Shown piece after piece: positions 1-5,785 of a stretch of DNA of 7,502 nucleotides (position 1 is its first letter; each line of letters starts with the position of its first letter). A program made the position numbers and the translations under genes. The DNA comes from Desulfovibrio sp. (GTDB lineage Bacteria; Desulfobacterota; Desulfovibrionia; Desulfovibrionales; Desulfovibrionaceae). The stretch is from the NCBI GenBank assembly GCA_031270875.1, contig JAISXC010000104.1:1-7502 (forward strand), in the 5' to 3' direction. Below the pieces are notes generated by a model. The model ran no database searches. It saw only the letters and a list, made by a program, of their open reading frames with translations, and had not been told where the DNA came from.

Positions 1-579
1 TTGCTTGATCAGGCCGTCAGCGTGTCGGATGTCTTTCTGGAGCAGGGAGTCATTGTGTCGATCAAAGGGCGCGATGAAAAAAGCGGTCATGTCTACGAGG
101 CCGCCAGACAGGCCGACGATGTCCATGTGCCCACAGTGGCCCTGATCAACGCCGGCTCAGCCTCCGCCTCGGAAATCGTGGCCGGGGCGTTGCGGGATCA
201 GAAACGCGCCCTCATATTGGGCGAAAGATCCTTCGGCAAGGGTTCCGTGCAAAAAATCATCCCGCTGCCTGACGGCGCGGGCCTCAAGCTCACAGTGGCC
301 CTCTACTATACCCCCAGCGGCAGTTCCATTCAGGCCGAAGGCATTGTGCCGGACATGGACGTGCCCTTTGAAAGCCAGCGCGCTGACGACAAGGACAATC
401 AGCGTTTTCAGATACGCGAGCAAACTCTGAACCGCCATCTGGAAAGCGCCGGGAACAAAAAGAGCGAGAACAAGGACAAATCGTCGGAAATCAGGGAACA
501 GCTTGCCCGCGACAACCAGTTGCGTCTGGCGCTGCAGATAGTCAAAACGCTTCCGAAAATGCGGGAGATCAAAAACTGA
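1..579 (+). CDS. S41 family carboxyl-terminal processing protease, 3' part only
   Basis: The gene is cut by the window edge. The first codon (TTG) is an internal leucine, because the visible protein opens with LLDQAV, which in this family follows an upstream NPGG. About 192 residues remain, and the signal peptide, PDZ domain and front of the protease domain lie outside. The catalytic core is visible: [10 protein letters not shown] at residues 50-59 carries the nucleophile, most likely Ser55, and [11 protein letters not shown] at 74-84 carries the general base Lys80. The 25-residue spacing matches the Ser-Lys dyad of E. coli Tsp and Bacillus CtpB. Asp66 sits where Tsp has a conserved aspartate. 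The substrate-binding part ([14 protein letters not shown]) follows, then a lysine-rich charged tail (about 125-192). Such proteases trim or degrade periplasmic proteins from a C-terminal tail. The stop overlaps the proC start, so the two are probably cotranscribed. The family is certain, the physiological substrate is not. Confidence 0.95.
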   Translation: MLDQAVSVSDVFLEQGVIVSIKGRDEKSGHVYEAARQADDVHVPTVALINAGSASASEIVAGALRDQKRALILGERSFGKGSVQKIIPLPDGAGLKLTVALYYTPSGSSIQAEGIVPDMDVPFESQRADDKDNQRFQIREQTLNRHLESAGNKKSENKDKSSEIREQLARDNQLRLALQIVKTLPKMREIKN

Positions 580-1382
580 TGCGCGCTGTGGGCTGCATAG
601 GCTGCGGCAACATGGGGAGCGCCATTTTGGGCGGCCTTGCCGACGCTCTTGGTGGAAAAGATTATGTTTTCCGCGGCCATACGCGCACACTTGGCCGCAT
701 GACCCCCCTGACGGAAAAAGGGGTGGTCGTCGTTCCGGGGGCGCTTCCTCTGGCGCAGGAGGCCGACGTCATTGTTCTGGCTGTCAAGCCCCACCAGGTT
801 GCCGCCGTTGTTGAAGAAATCCTCCCCGCTCTCGGACGGGAAAAGCTCCTCATCTCCATTGCGGCCGGTATCAGCCTCAAACGGCTTAAGGAACTTTCCC
901 GGAATTTGTGCCCGATGGTGCGCTGCATGCCCAACACCCCGGCGCTGGTGGGCAGGGGAATCTTTGCCGTCTGCCTTGAGGATGGATCCCTGCGGCGTGA
1001 ACACAAGGACGAAACCCTCGCCCTGTTCAGCGCCATCGGCCTGTGCCTGCCTCTGCCCGAGGCGCGGTTTACGGCTTTTTCCGCTCTCATCGGAGCGGGG
1101 CCGGCCTATGTGTTTGAAATGATGCGTGGCCTGGTGCAGGCGGGAGTCACCCTGGGATTTCCCCATCAAGAGGCCCGCGAGCTTGTTGCCGCGCTCTTCA
1201 GCGGTTCGGCCGCTCTGGCCGGGGAAAGGCCGGAACACCTCATGCAATTGCGCGACGCCGTCTGCTCCCCCGGCGGATTGACCGTAGCGGGCGTCAATGT
1301 CTTGGATCGCGCGGGTCTTGCCGGTCTGCTGGTGGAAGCGGTACTGGCCGCCAATACCCGCGGCCGCGAAATGGAAGAGTAG
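579..1382 (+). CDS. proC: Pyrroline-5-carboxylate reductase (ProC)
   Basis: This cytoplasmic enzyme catalyses the last step of proline synthesis, reducing 1-pyrroline-5-carboxylate with NAD(P)H. The 267-residue length is normal. The N-terminal Rossmann fold shows the dinucleotide loop GCIGCGNMGSAI (5-16) and the conserved VKPHQV (69-74), AAGISL (95-100) and MPNTPALVG (117-125). The C-terminal dimerisation and substrate domain has GAGPAYVF (172-179) and SPGGLT (230-235). The usual forms are SGSGPAYVF and SPGG(T/A)T, so Ile171, Ala173 and Leu234 are mild variants. The ATG overlaps the last base of the protease stop (TGATG), which suggests translational coupling. A GGGAG at 563-567 lies 11 bases upstream, a little far for a strong ribosome binding site. 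The gene ends 48 bases before the convergent AMIN gene. Identification is secure from the ordered motifs. Confidence 0.97.
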   Translation: MRAVGCIGCGNMGSAILGGLADALGGKDYVFRGHTRTLGRMTPLTEKGVVVVPGALPLAQEADVIVLAVKPHQVAAVVEEILPALGREKLLISIAAGISLKRLKELSRNLCPMVRCMPNTPALVGRGIFAVCLEDGSLRREHKDETLALFSAIGLCLPLPEARFTAFSALIGAGPAYVFEMMRGLVQAGVTLGFPHQEARELVAALFSGSAALAGERPEHLMQLRDAVCSPGGLTVAGVNVLDRAGLAGLLVEAVLAANTRGREMEE

Positions 1383-1430
1383 AGGGCCGCCGGAAAATCA
1401 GGATACGCCGCGCGGCGGTTGGGGAAAAAT

Positions 1431-2312
1431 CTACTGGTCGATGCGAATGTCCAGCGTATCTTTCTCCTTGGACAAAACAAAACGGGTATTCCTTGGTTTG
1501 GCTGTCAGGTCGATCACAATGCGCGTTTTGCCCCCGTTCGCGCCCAGGCGCACGTTGCTCACCATCGGATTTTTCGGCACGCCCGGCGCCTTAAGTCCTG
1601 ACAGCCCTTCCACATCCACTACCACCCTGTCAGGCCCGGTCAGGGTCAAGGTTTGATAACGCACGGGCGATCCGCTTGTCAGACGCACGGTCGCTCCCGT
1701 GTCCCGCGCGAAAACCACAAGTTTCGCGTTCCTGCCGGCCCCGGGCCGCAGCGGCGTTTCGGCGGCTTTCGCGGGCTGTCCTGAAGAAGCCGCAGGCATG
1801 TCGGGAAGGACCGGAATCGCGGGAGCGCGCGCAGCCTGTTCCGCCGGCGGCTCCGCGGCGGGTACCGGTCGTGTTTCCTCTGGCAGGGCCGGAATTTTTT
1901 CCACCACAGGGGTTTTTTCCGTTACAGGAGCCTTTTCTGTAGTCGGGATTTTTTCCCCGCCGGAATTTTTCTCCTCCCGGGGCTTTGGCTCACCGGCTTT
2001 TCCCCCGCCGCTCTCCTTTTCCGGCCGGGGAACAGCCGGGTTTCCGACCGCGAGGGGGGCATTTGCCCGAGGCGGTGTCTCAACGGTGCGTCCGGCCTGG
2101 GCTGGCGTTGCCGGTCGCCCCACCTGCGGGGGAATCGGCACGGCGCGCGGCGTCTGCGGCGCGGGGGAGAGCTGGTCCGCCGGCCGGCTGGCTGCGGCGT
2201 CGGCCTGAATCGGCTTTTCAGGGCGCGAACTCTCCCGCTTTTCCTGATACATAAGCAGCCCCATCCCCACAACGCACACGCCCAGAAGAAGGGCCAGAAG
2301 ACTTTTGTTCAT
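1431..2312 (-). CDS. Anchored periplasmic protein with proline-rich linker and C-terminal AMIN domain
   Basis: The start is the ATG of MNKSLL, chosen because GGGAG lies 8 bases upstream. A TTG eight codons earlier is open but leaves the hydrophobic segment away from the N terminus. The protein has 293 residues. Residues 4-21 are hydrophobic and, after a short MYQEKR, give way to a long Pro/Ala/Glu/Lys-rich linker (about 28-195), so this is a signal anchor or uncleaved signal with the rest in the periplasm. The linker holds a hexapeptide repeat (112-141). Residues 196-293 look like an AMIN domain: alternating hydrophobic strands, DRVVVDVEGL (228-237), VSNVRLG (251-257), TRIVIDLT (263-270) and a final strand LDIRIDQ. 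AMIN domains direct proteins such as AmiC amidase and PilQ secretins to peptidoglycan or the envelope. No enzymatic domain is attached, so it probably acts as an envelope tether or adaptor. Its specific role is unknown. Confidence 0.88.
   Translation of the reverse strand: MNKSLLALLLGVCVVGMGLLMYQEKRESSRPEKPIQADAAASRPADQLSPAPQTPRAVPIPPQVGRPATPAQAGRTVETPPRANAPLAVGNPAVPRPEKESGGGKAGEPKPREEKNSGGEKIPTTEKAPVTEKTPVVEKIPALPEETRPVPAAEPPAEQAARAPAIPVLPDMPAASSGQPAKAAETPLRPGAGRNAKLVVFARDTGATVRLTSGSPVRYQTLTLTGPDRVVVDVEGLSGLKAPGVPKNPMVSNVRLGANGGKTRIVIDLTAKPRNTRFVLSKEKDTLDIRIDQ
1893..1982 (-). repeat. Degenerate 18-bp tandem repeat encoding hexapeptides in the AMIN protein linker
   Basis: Five consecutive 18-base units, read on the minus strand, encode PREEKN, SGGEKI, PTTEKA, PVTEKT and PVVEKI. 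The EK pair is kept at the same place in each unit. The DNA units share a run of A on the coding strand (GAAAAAA or similar) with variable flanks. The period is an exact multiple of three, so gain or loss of a unit would change linker length without a frameshift. Seen directly in the sequence. Confidence 0.8.
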
Positions 2313-2320
2313 ATATGGAT

Positions 2321-2325
2321 CTCCC
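2321..2325 (-). promoter_or_regulatory. Ribosome binding site fixing the AMIN gene start
   Basis: On the minus strand GGGAG stands 8 bases before the ATG at 2312. This spacing is near ideal and favours this ATG over the in-frame TTG at 2336. Confidence 0.7.
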
Positions 2326-2398
2326 GCGGGCAGCAAACGCGTTCAAGCAATTTTCCGGGCCGGGCCAGAAACATGGAAGAGGTCCGGCGCAGGGGGGC

Positions 2399-2426
2399 AG
2401 TATAGCTCTTTTGCGCCAAATGGCAA
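2399..2426 (-). promoter_or_regulatory. Probable sigma-70 type promoter for the AMIN gene
   Basis: Reading the minus strand, TTGCCA (2426-2421, five of six against TTGACA) is followed after 16 bases by TATACT (2404-2399, five of six against TATAAT). Transcription would start near 2392 and give a leader of about 80 bases before the ATG at 2312. The match is good for a GC-rich genome, but it is a motif prediction only. Confidence 0.55.
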
Positions 2427-2436
2427 GAATGCTCCT

Positions 2437-2465
2437 TTGACGGGGTCGCGACTTTGGGGTACATA
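2437..2465 (+). promoter_or_regulatory. Candidate promoter for the hypA-hypB-SPOR-manC operon
   Basis: TTGACG (2437-2442, five of six) is followed by a 17-base spacer and TACATA (2460-2465, three of six). The predicted start of transcription falls at about 2472, which is the hypA ATG itself. The -10 match is weak, so the promoter could be elsewhere or need an activator. Its -35 box lies only 10 bases from the -35 box of the divergent AMIN promoter. Confidence 0.35.
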
Positions 2466-2471
2466 TTCATC

Positions 2472-2825
2472 ATGCATGAAATGGCCCTTGCCCGGAGCCT
2501 GCTTTCCATGGCGGAAGAAGAAATCGCCCGCTGCAACTGCACACGCCTGCTTGCGGCGCGGGTGGAGTACGGCGCCCTCGCCGGTCTTATGCCGGAGGCC
2601 CTGCGCTGCTGCTTTGAGGTTCTCACCCAAGGCACCGTGCATGAACAGGCACGGCTTGAACTTGTCCGCCTGCCGGTACGCCTGCGCTGTCCATTCTGCG
2701 GCGCAATTTTCGGGGGGGACAGTCAGGATGCGCTCACCACCCCCTGCCCCGGTTGCGGCGAACTTTTCGGCCATATTGTGGAGCAGGGCAGGGAAATGAT
2801 ACTGAGCCGTCTCGAAGCGTTATGA
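2472..2825 (+). CDS. hypA: Hydrogenase maturation nickel metallochaperone HypA
   Basis: HypA carries nickel to the large subunit of NiFe-hydrogenase together with HypB. The chosen ATG gives a 117-residue protein beginning MHEMALARSL. His2 in this invariant MHE start is the nickel ligand with the N-terminal amine, so the in-frame TTG six codons upstream is not a sensible start. The zinc-binding ribbon is complete: CPFC (Cys73, Cys76) and CPGC (Cys92, Cys95). The conserved YGALAGLMPEALRCCFEVL stretch (33-51) is also typical. No clear Shine-Dalgarno sequence stands at normal distance, the nearest being GGGG ending 12 bases before the ATG. hypB follows after 16 bases. HypA is needed only for nickel enzymes, so the genome should encode at least one NiFe-hydrogenase elsewhere. 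Identification is secure. Confidence 0.96.
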   Translation: MHEMALARSLLSMAEEEIARCNCTRLLAARVEYGALAGLMPEALRCCFEVLTQGTVHEQARLELVRLPVRLRCPFCGAIFGGDSQDALTTPCPGCGELFGHIVEQGREMILSRLEAL

Positions 2826-2841
2826 AAGGGAAATCAAGGCA

Positions 2842-3510
2842 ATGCAAATTCCGGTAATACGCAATGTTTTGGAAGCCAATGAAAAAATGGCGGACAAGGT
2901 GCGGGAGCGCCTGTTCGTGCATGACATTCTGGCCCTGAACCTTATCAGTTCTCCCGGAGCGGGAAAGACCTCGCTGCTGGAACGCACCCTGCGCGATCTG
3001 GCGGGCAAATTCCGCATGGCCGTTATTGAGGGGGATCTGCAGACCAGCAACGACGCCGAACGTGTGGCCGCCACCGGCGCTCGGGCCGTGCAGATCAACA
3101 CCGAGGGCGGCTGCCACCTGAACAGCGATATGGTTTCCCAGGCGCTGGATAAAATCAGCCTCGACGGAGTGGACATCCTTTTTATCGAAAACGTGGGCAA
3201 TCTTGTCTGCCCTGTGGAATTTGACTGCGGCGAGGACGCCAAGATCGCCCTGCTCAGCGTCGCCGAAGGCGACGACAAACCGGAAAAATACCCTTTGCTT
3301 TTCAATCTGGCCAAGGCAATGGTGCTGAACAAGATTGACCTTTTGCCCCATGTGGACTTTGATCTCGCCCGAGCCCGCGCTTTTGCCGTAAAACTCAACA
3401 GGACACTTGATATTTTCGAGCTTTCCTGCCGCAGCGGCGAGGGGCTTGAGGCCTGGTACCACTGGCTGGAAAAAACCCGCGCTGGAAAAATGCGTGGACG
3501 GGCAGCCTAG
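2842..3510 (+). CDS. hypB: Hydrogenase nickel-insertion GTPase HypB
   Basis: HypB is a SIMIBI-class GTPase that works with HypA to insert nickel into NiFe-hydrogenase. The 222-residue protein shows the P-loop SSPGAGKTSL (36-45), the switch region EGDLQTSNDAERV (63-75), the FIENVGNLVCP block (114-124) and the base-specificity motif NKID (163-166). The G-domain metal site is intact: Cys91-His92 and Cys123, with the same 32-residue spacing as E. coli Cys166/Cys198. The N-terminal high-affinity nickel motif (CxxCGC in E. coli) and any histidine-rich stretch are absent. The protein starts almost directly at the G domain, so nickel storage must lie elsewhere. AAAGGG ends 11 bases before the ATG. 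The gene lies between hypA and the SPOR gene and is probably cotranscribed with both. Confidence 0.97.
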   Translation: MQIPVIRNVLEANEKMADKVRERLFVHDILALNLISSPGAGKTSLLERTLRDLAGKFRMAVIEGDLQTSNDAERVAATGARAVQINTEGGCHLNSDMVSQALDKISLDGVDILFIENVGNLVCPVEFDCGEDAKIALLSVAEGDDKPEKYPLLFNLAKAMVLNKIDLLPHVDFDLARARAFAVKLNRTLDIFELSCRSGEGLEAWYHWLEKTRAGKMRGRAA

Positions 3511-3514
3511 CGGG

Positions 3515-4129
3515 ATGCCGGACGGGGGTCCGGGTCTGCGTTTCCCTTCCCTGGTGGGCGCGTGCGTCCTCATTGTCGTGGCCGTTGCCCTGGCCTATCT
3601 GGCAGGGGTGATGCGCGGCAGATCCTCCTTGGAGCAACAGCCCGCGCATCGGAAAAGCGCGAACGCCGATGCCGCCTCCAAACAGAGCATTGCTGATGCC
3701 AATTCTCTTACGATGCAAGATAAAATTCTTTCCCCCGAAGAACTGCGCTTTGCCTCGGTGTTGAAAAACCGTCCCGTGCTCGACCCTCAGCAGATGCAGC
3801 CAAAACCCGCGGCGCCCCCTGCGGAAAAGACGACGGGCGTCATCCGGACAGTGCCGGAAGAGGAGTTTGTCCGCCCGGCGCCGCAAGAGGCCATGCACGA
3901 CTATGTTTTCCAGGTGGCTGTGCTGCGGGACGAAGACAGCGCGGACGCCTTGCGCCAACGACTGGAAGGCCGCGGCCTGCGCACCAGGATGCAGCGCAGC
4001 GGAAAAAACCTGACGATACTGGTGCTTCTGCGCGGCAACGAGCAGCGGGCGGCGGAGATCCCCCGCATCACGGAAGAACTGCGCTTGGGCAAACCCATGT
4101 TGCGCGGCAAAAAAACGGCTGTGCCGTAG
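3515..4129 (+). CDS. Membrane-anchored SPOR-domain protein
   Basis: This 204-residue protein has a short cytoplasmic N terminus, one transmembrane helix at about 12-31 (rich in Val, Ala and Leu, followed by MRGR), a long polar Pro/Ala/Gln-rich linker, and a C-terminal SPOR-like domain at about 128-198. The latter starts DYVFQVAVLRDEDSADALRQ and has the usual beta-alpha-beta pattern with NLTILVLLRG as a middle strand. SPOR domains bind peptidoglycan stripped of stem peptides, often at the division site, so a role in septal or envelope organisation is likely but inferred. The start is not certain: the ATG four bases after the hypB stop is used here, but a GTG at 3494, with GGA seven bases before it, would add seven residues and overlap hypB. 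The gene sits between hypB and manC, an odd mix of function but with operon-like spacing. Confidence 0.85.
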   Translation: MPDGGPGLRFPSLVGACVLIVVAVALAYLAGVMRGRSSLEQQPAHRKSANADAASKQSIADANSLTMQDKILSPEELRFASVLKNRPVLDPQQMQPKPAAPPAEKTTGVIRTVPEEEFVRPAPQEAMHDYVFQVAVLRDEDSADALRQRLEGRGLRTRMQRSGKNLTILVLLRGNEQRAAEIPRITEELRLGKPMLRGKKTAVP

Positions 4130-4147
4130 CCTTTCCGGAGAGCCTTT

Positions 4148-5785
4148 ATGAAATTGTGCCCCGTGGTGCTGTGCGGGGGGGCGGGCACCCGCCTCTGGCC
4201 CCTCTCCCGCAGCCTGTATCCCAAACAATTTATGGATTTGGGAGGCTACAGTCTTTTCGGCAACACCCTGCGCCGCATTCGGGCCCTGCCCGGCACGCTC
4301 CCTCCCGTTGTCGTCTGCAATGAGGAACAACGGTTTCTTGCCGCCGCGCAACTGCAGGATGCCGGTTTCGCGGCCGCGGACATCATTCTTGAGCCGGTGG
4401 GGCGCAATACCGCGCCCGCCATTGCAGTGGCGGCGCTGGCCGTCGTGAACGGTTTCTCCGCCCCTTGTCCCGATGCGGGACAAAGGCGCCCGCCTTCCCG
4501 TGATAGCGCGCCCCTGCTGCTGGTGCTGCCCTCAGACCACGCCCTGCGCGGCGTGAACGCCTTTGCCGAAGCCGTGGGCCGGGCCGCGCGCCTCGCCGCC
4601 GGCGGCAGACTTGTGGCTTTCGGCGTCACGCCCGACAGCCCTGAAACCGGCTACGGCTGGATTGAGCCCGGTGAAACCTTGCAGGACGGCTTTGCCGTCC
4701 GCCGTTTTGTGGAAAAACCCCGGCATGAGGACGCCCGCGCCATGCTGGCCCGGGGCGGGCATTACTGGAACAGCGGCATGTTTCTTTTCGCGCCGCGGGT
4801 CTATCTGGAAGAGTTGGAGCGCCACGCGCCGCGGATACATGAACATGCCCGCAAAGCCTTTGACGGACGCCGCAGGGATGTGGACTTCACGCGCCTGGAG
4901 ACTCATGCCTTCACCGCCTGCCCGTCGGATTCCATTGACTACGCCGTCATGGAAAAAACCGTTCTTTCGGCCGTTATGCCTCTCAACGCCGCCTGGAGCG
5001 ACATGGGAACCTGGGAGTCCGTTCATGCCGGAACAGACAAGGATGCGGAAGGCAATGCGCTTGTGGGCGACGTCATTGCGGAAGCTGTGGAAAACAGCTA
5101 TCTGCACTCCAGCGGCCGCCTTGTGGCCGCGCTGGGCGTAAGCGGACTGGTGGTTGTGGAAACCGGCGACGCCGTTCTGGTGGCGGACAAGGAGCGTTCA
5201 CAGGAAATCAAGAGCATCGTCGACCGCCTCGCGCGGGCCGGACGCGTGGAAAAAGACACTCATCTGCGCGTGTTCAGGCCCTGGGGCTGGTACGAAACCC
5301 TGGCCCGGGGCGACCGTTTCCAGGTCAAGCGCATCATGGTCAATTCCGGCGCGACGCTCTCCCTGCAGATGCACCATCACAGGGCCGAGCACTGGGTTGT
5401 CGTGCGCGGCACAGGGCGCGTCACTGTGGGGGAAAAGACCATACTGCTGCACGAGGACCAGTCAACCTATAGTCCCCTCGGACAGAAGCACCGCCTGGGC
5501 AACCCCGGCAAGCTGCCGCTGGAAATTATCGAAGTGCAGAGCGGACCCTACCTCGGAGAGGACGACATCGTGCGCTATGAGGACGACTACGGACGCGATG
5601 CCCCGCGCACGCCGTCCGTCAGTCAAAATCCGCCAGCAGGGAGCCAAGGCGCAGACACTCCAGCGGACTTTTGCCCAAATCCGCCTTCAGCCGGGCCAGA
5701 GCCTCCTGCAAATGCGGAGAGGAAACGCCGTTGCGGATGGAGCTGTGCGCCTCCAGAAAAGCGGCCAGCCAGTCGCAGGCCTTGA
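4148..5785 (+). CDS. manC: Bifunctional mannose-1-phosphate guanylyltransferase / mannose-6-phosphate isomerase
   Basis: The type II ManC/AlgA/CpsB enzyme makes GDP-mannose from mannose-1-phosphate and GTP, and interconverts fructose-6-P and mannose-6-P, supplying lipopolysaccharide or exopolysaccharide synthesis. The N-terminal nucleotidyltransferase domain shows VVLCGGAGTRLWPLSRS (6-22), YPKQF (24-28), GRNTAP (85-90), LPSDH (127-131) and FVEKP (187-191). The C-terminal cupin isomerase domain has RPWGWYE (377-383), the metal-binding QMHHHRAEHW (407-416), HRLGNPG (448-454) and EVQSGPYLGEDDI (462-474). GGAG lies 7 bases before the ATG. Two oddities appear: about 17 extra residues around 103-122 that hold a perfect inverted repeat, and about 62 residues beyond the usual DYGR end, low in complexity (Pro, Ala, Arg) and running antisense through the HD gene. 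The core enzyme is secure. Whether the whole tail is present in a mature protein is unknown. Confidence 0.96.
   Translation: MKLCPVVLCGGAGTRLWPLSRSLYPKQFMDLGGYSLFGNTLRRIRALPGTLPPVVVCNEEQRFLAAAQLQDAGFAAADIILEPVGRNTAPAIAVAALAVVNGFSAPCPDAGQRRPPSRDSAPLLLVLPSDHALRGVNAFAEAVGRAARLAAGGRLVAFGVTPDSPETGYGWIEPGETLQDGFAVRRFVEKPRHEDARAMLARGGHYWNSGMFLFAPRVYLEELERHAPRIHEHARKAFDGRRRDVDFTRLETHAFTACPSDSIDYAVMEKTVLSAVMPLNAAWSDMGTWESVHAGTDKDAEGNALVGDVIAEAVENSYLHSSGRLVAALGVSGLVVVETGDAVLVADKERSQEIKSIVDRLARAGRVEKDTHLRVFRPWGWYETLARGDRFQVKRIMVNSGATLSLQMHHHRAEHWVVVRGTGRVTVGEKTILLHEDQSTYSPLGQKHRLGNPGKLPLEIIEVQSGPYLGEDDIVRYEDDYGRDAPRTPSVSQNPPAGSQGADTPADFCPNPPSAGPEPPANAERKRRCGWSCAPPEKRPASRRP
4465..4483. repeat. Perfect 8-bp inverted repeat inside manC
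   Basis: The arms TTGTCCCG and CGGGACAA are exact reverse complements around a 3-base ATG loop. The outer flanks (CC and GG) could pair further across a single-base bulge. It lies in the middle of a stretch of manC that has no counterpart in well-known homologues (about 4454-4513). It has no downstream T-run and is inside a gene, so it is not a normal terminator. Confidence 0.75.

Noticed and set aside
408..1247. Long minus-strand open frame of 279 codons opposite the protease and proC
   Set aside because: It has no recognisable motifs, lies antisense to two secure genes and has the skewed composition of a GC-rich shadow frame.
1383..1430. Possible terminator between the convergent proC and AMIN genes, including a 12-bp palindrome CGCCGCGCGGCG at 1407-1418
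   Set aside because: The palindrome is made only of G and C and would leave a four-base stem, a rival 6-bp pairing exists, and no clean T-run follows in either direction.
2391..2397. G-run upstream of the AMIN gene as a phase-variable tract
   Set aside because: It is only six G long, in a leader region, too short to expect frequent slippage.
2421..2436. Sigma-54 type promoter (TGGCA start) upstream of hypA
   Set aside because: The TGGCAAG fits a -24 element, but the bases 12 positions on from its GG read CC, not the required GC.
3407..3514. Upstream in-frame extension of the SPOR protein into hypB
   Set aside because: It would overlap hypB by about 100 bases and put a non-conserved stretch before the transmembrane helix. 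A start at 3494 or 3515 is more likely.
2734..3573. Minus-strand open frame of 279 codons opposite hypB
   Set aside because: It is the antisense shadow of a secure hypB and carries no domain.
3395..4483. Minus-strand open frame of 362 codons opposite the SPOR gene and the start of manC
   Set aside because: It is rich in His, Arg, Gly and Ala without family motifs and is antisense to well supported genes.
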